Positions 63,400 to 64,000 of a stretch of DNA of 64,000 bases are shown here, piece by piece. The position numbers and the translations under genes are program-made. The notes under the pieces are model-generated. The model had not been told where the DNA came from. It made no database searches and saw only the letters and a list, made by a program, of their open reading frames with translations. The first letter of the stretch is position 1. Each line of letters starts with the position of its first letter. The DNA is from Manduca sexta (taxonomy: Eukaryota > Arthropoda > Insecta > Lepidoptera > Sphingidae), in NCBI RefSeq assembly GCF_014839805.1, contig NC_051124.1:2418001-2482000 (forward strand), given 5' to 3'.

Positions 63400-64000
63400 C
63401 AAAACAAAAATAAATCATAATACTAAAGATGACCTAGATACGGAATGGTGGATCACGCAAATATTTGCTTTGATGCGGATATCGGAGTTACGGCCTCCGT
63501 TTATAGCTGTGTACACGAATATATATTATTCCATTGTTTATTTAATTGTTAGCATTTTAACAAATGATTTCGCGTCATTCATTTATAATTATTTATATAG
63601 GGTTACATACATAGGTGGAAAACTTTTGTATGTTGACCTTGCGTCTATAGGCTACAAATAAAACAATTAGTGATGACGAGAATTTTGACTTATTAAAACC
63701 GACATTAAAACAGAGATTTAGCTTAATCAAAGCTGTTTAAAATTCATTAATAATTACTTCTTTAACTATTCATAAACAGAGGTATTTACGACAGCTGCTT
63801 GATGTCAATTACATCTGTCTGAGGTATCTGATAATAGTCATGATAGAAAAATCCACACATAGTACTGACCAATCTGGGAATCGAAGTCAACAGCTCTTTA
63901 CCAACAGGTCATGTCTCTGATCATAATCTTCATTATAAGGAAATATTTGCGAAATATATGTAAAAACAAACATGATATTAAGAAAAAAGCTAGCAAACTG
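63400..64000. other. SH2D4 intron at the window edge
   Basis: No exon was recognised up to the edge, so the N-terminal exon of SH2D4 lies outside the window. AT-rich, no clear repeat. Confidence 0.4.

Overview
This is a 64-kb piece of an AT-rich animal nuclear genome, almost certainly from a moth or butterfly (Lepidoptera). The evidence is small GC-rich exons with GT-AG introns, no operons, and dense repeats of the kinds usual in Lepidoptera: two tRNA-derived SINE families, Helitron-like elements ending in CTAG, a DD37D mariner, non-LTR retrotransposon tails and many short inverted-repeat elements. I see no rRNA gene, functional tRNA gene or CRISPR array.

Four protein genes can be supported. 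(1) A small single-exon gene for a secreted 90-residue peptide with a TATA box (+, 739-1011). (2) A ZCCHC24 orthologue on the minus strand. Four coding exons between 22704 and 5819 give 194 residues with a CCHC knuckle and a 3CxxC-type zinc-binding region; its first intron is 12 kb. (3) A CDKL2-type protein kinase on the plus strand, with 15 coding exons from 44584 to 55418 and 508 residues. Every exon junction was checked for frame. It carries a DLG in place of DFG, a TEY activation motif and one probable GC-AG intron. (4) The C-terminal 408 residues of an SH2D4A/SH2D4B orthologue on the minus strand, in eight exons from 63391 to 58611. Its first exon or exons lie beyond the right edge. CDKL2 and SH2D4 converge tail to tail about 3 kb apart.

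The 22.9-44.4 kb interval has no recognisable protein-coding exon. It holds nested repeats and a few CpG-rich patches that may be promoters or enhancers. The introns of CDKL2 are full of datable insertions: a LINE with a 13-bp target duplication, a LINE remnant flanked by a 52-bp duplication, and a MITE that stops about 30 bp from a splice acceptor. No new multi-gene system was found. The most notable points are the odd features of the kinase gene, the compact ZCCHC24 gene with its isolated first exon, a 36-bp higher-order microsatellite beside an SH2D4 splice donor, and several well-preserved fold-back and nested elements.
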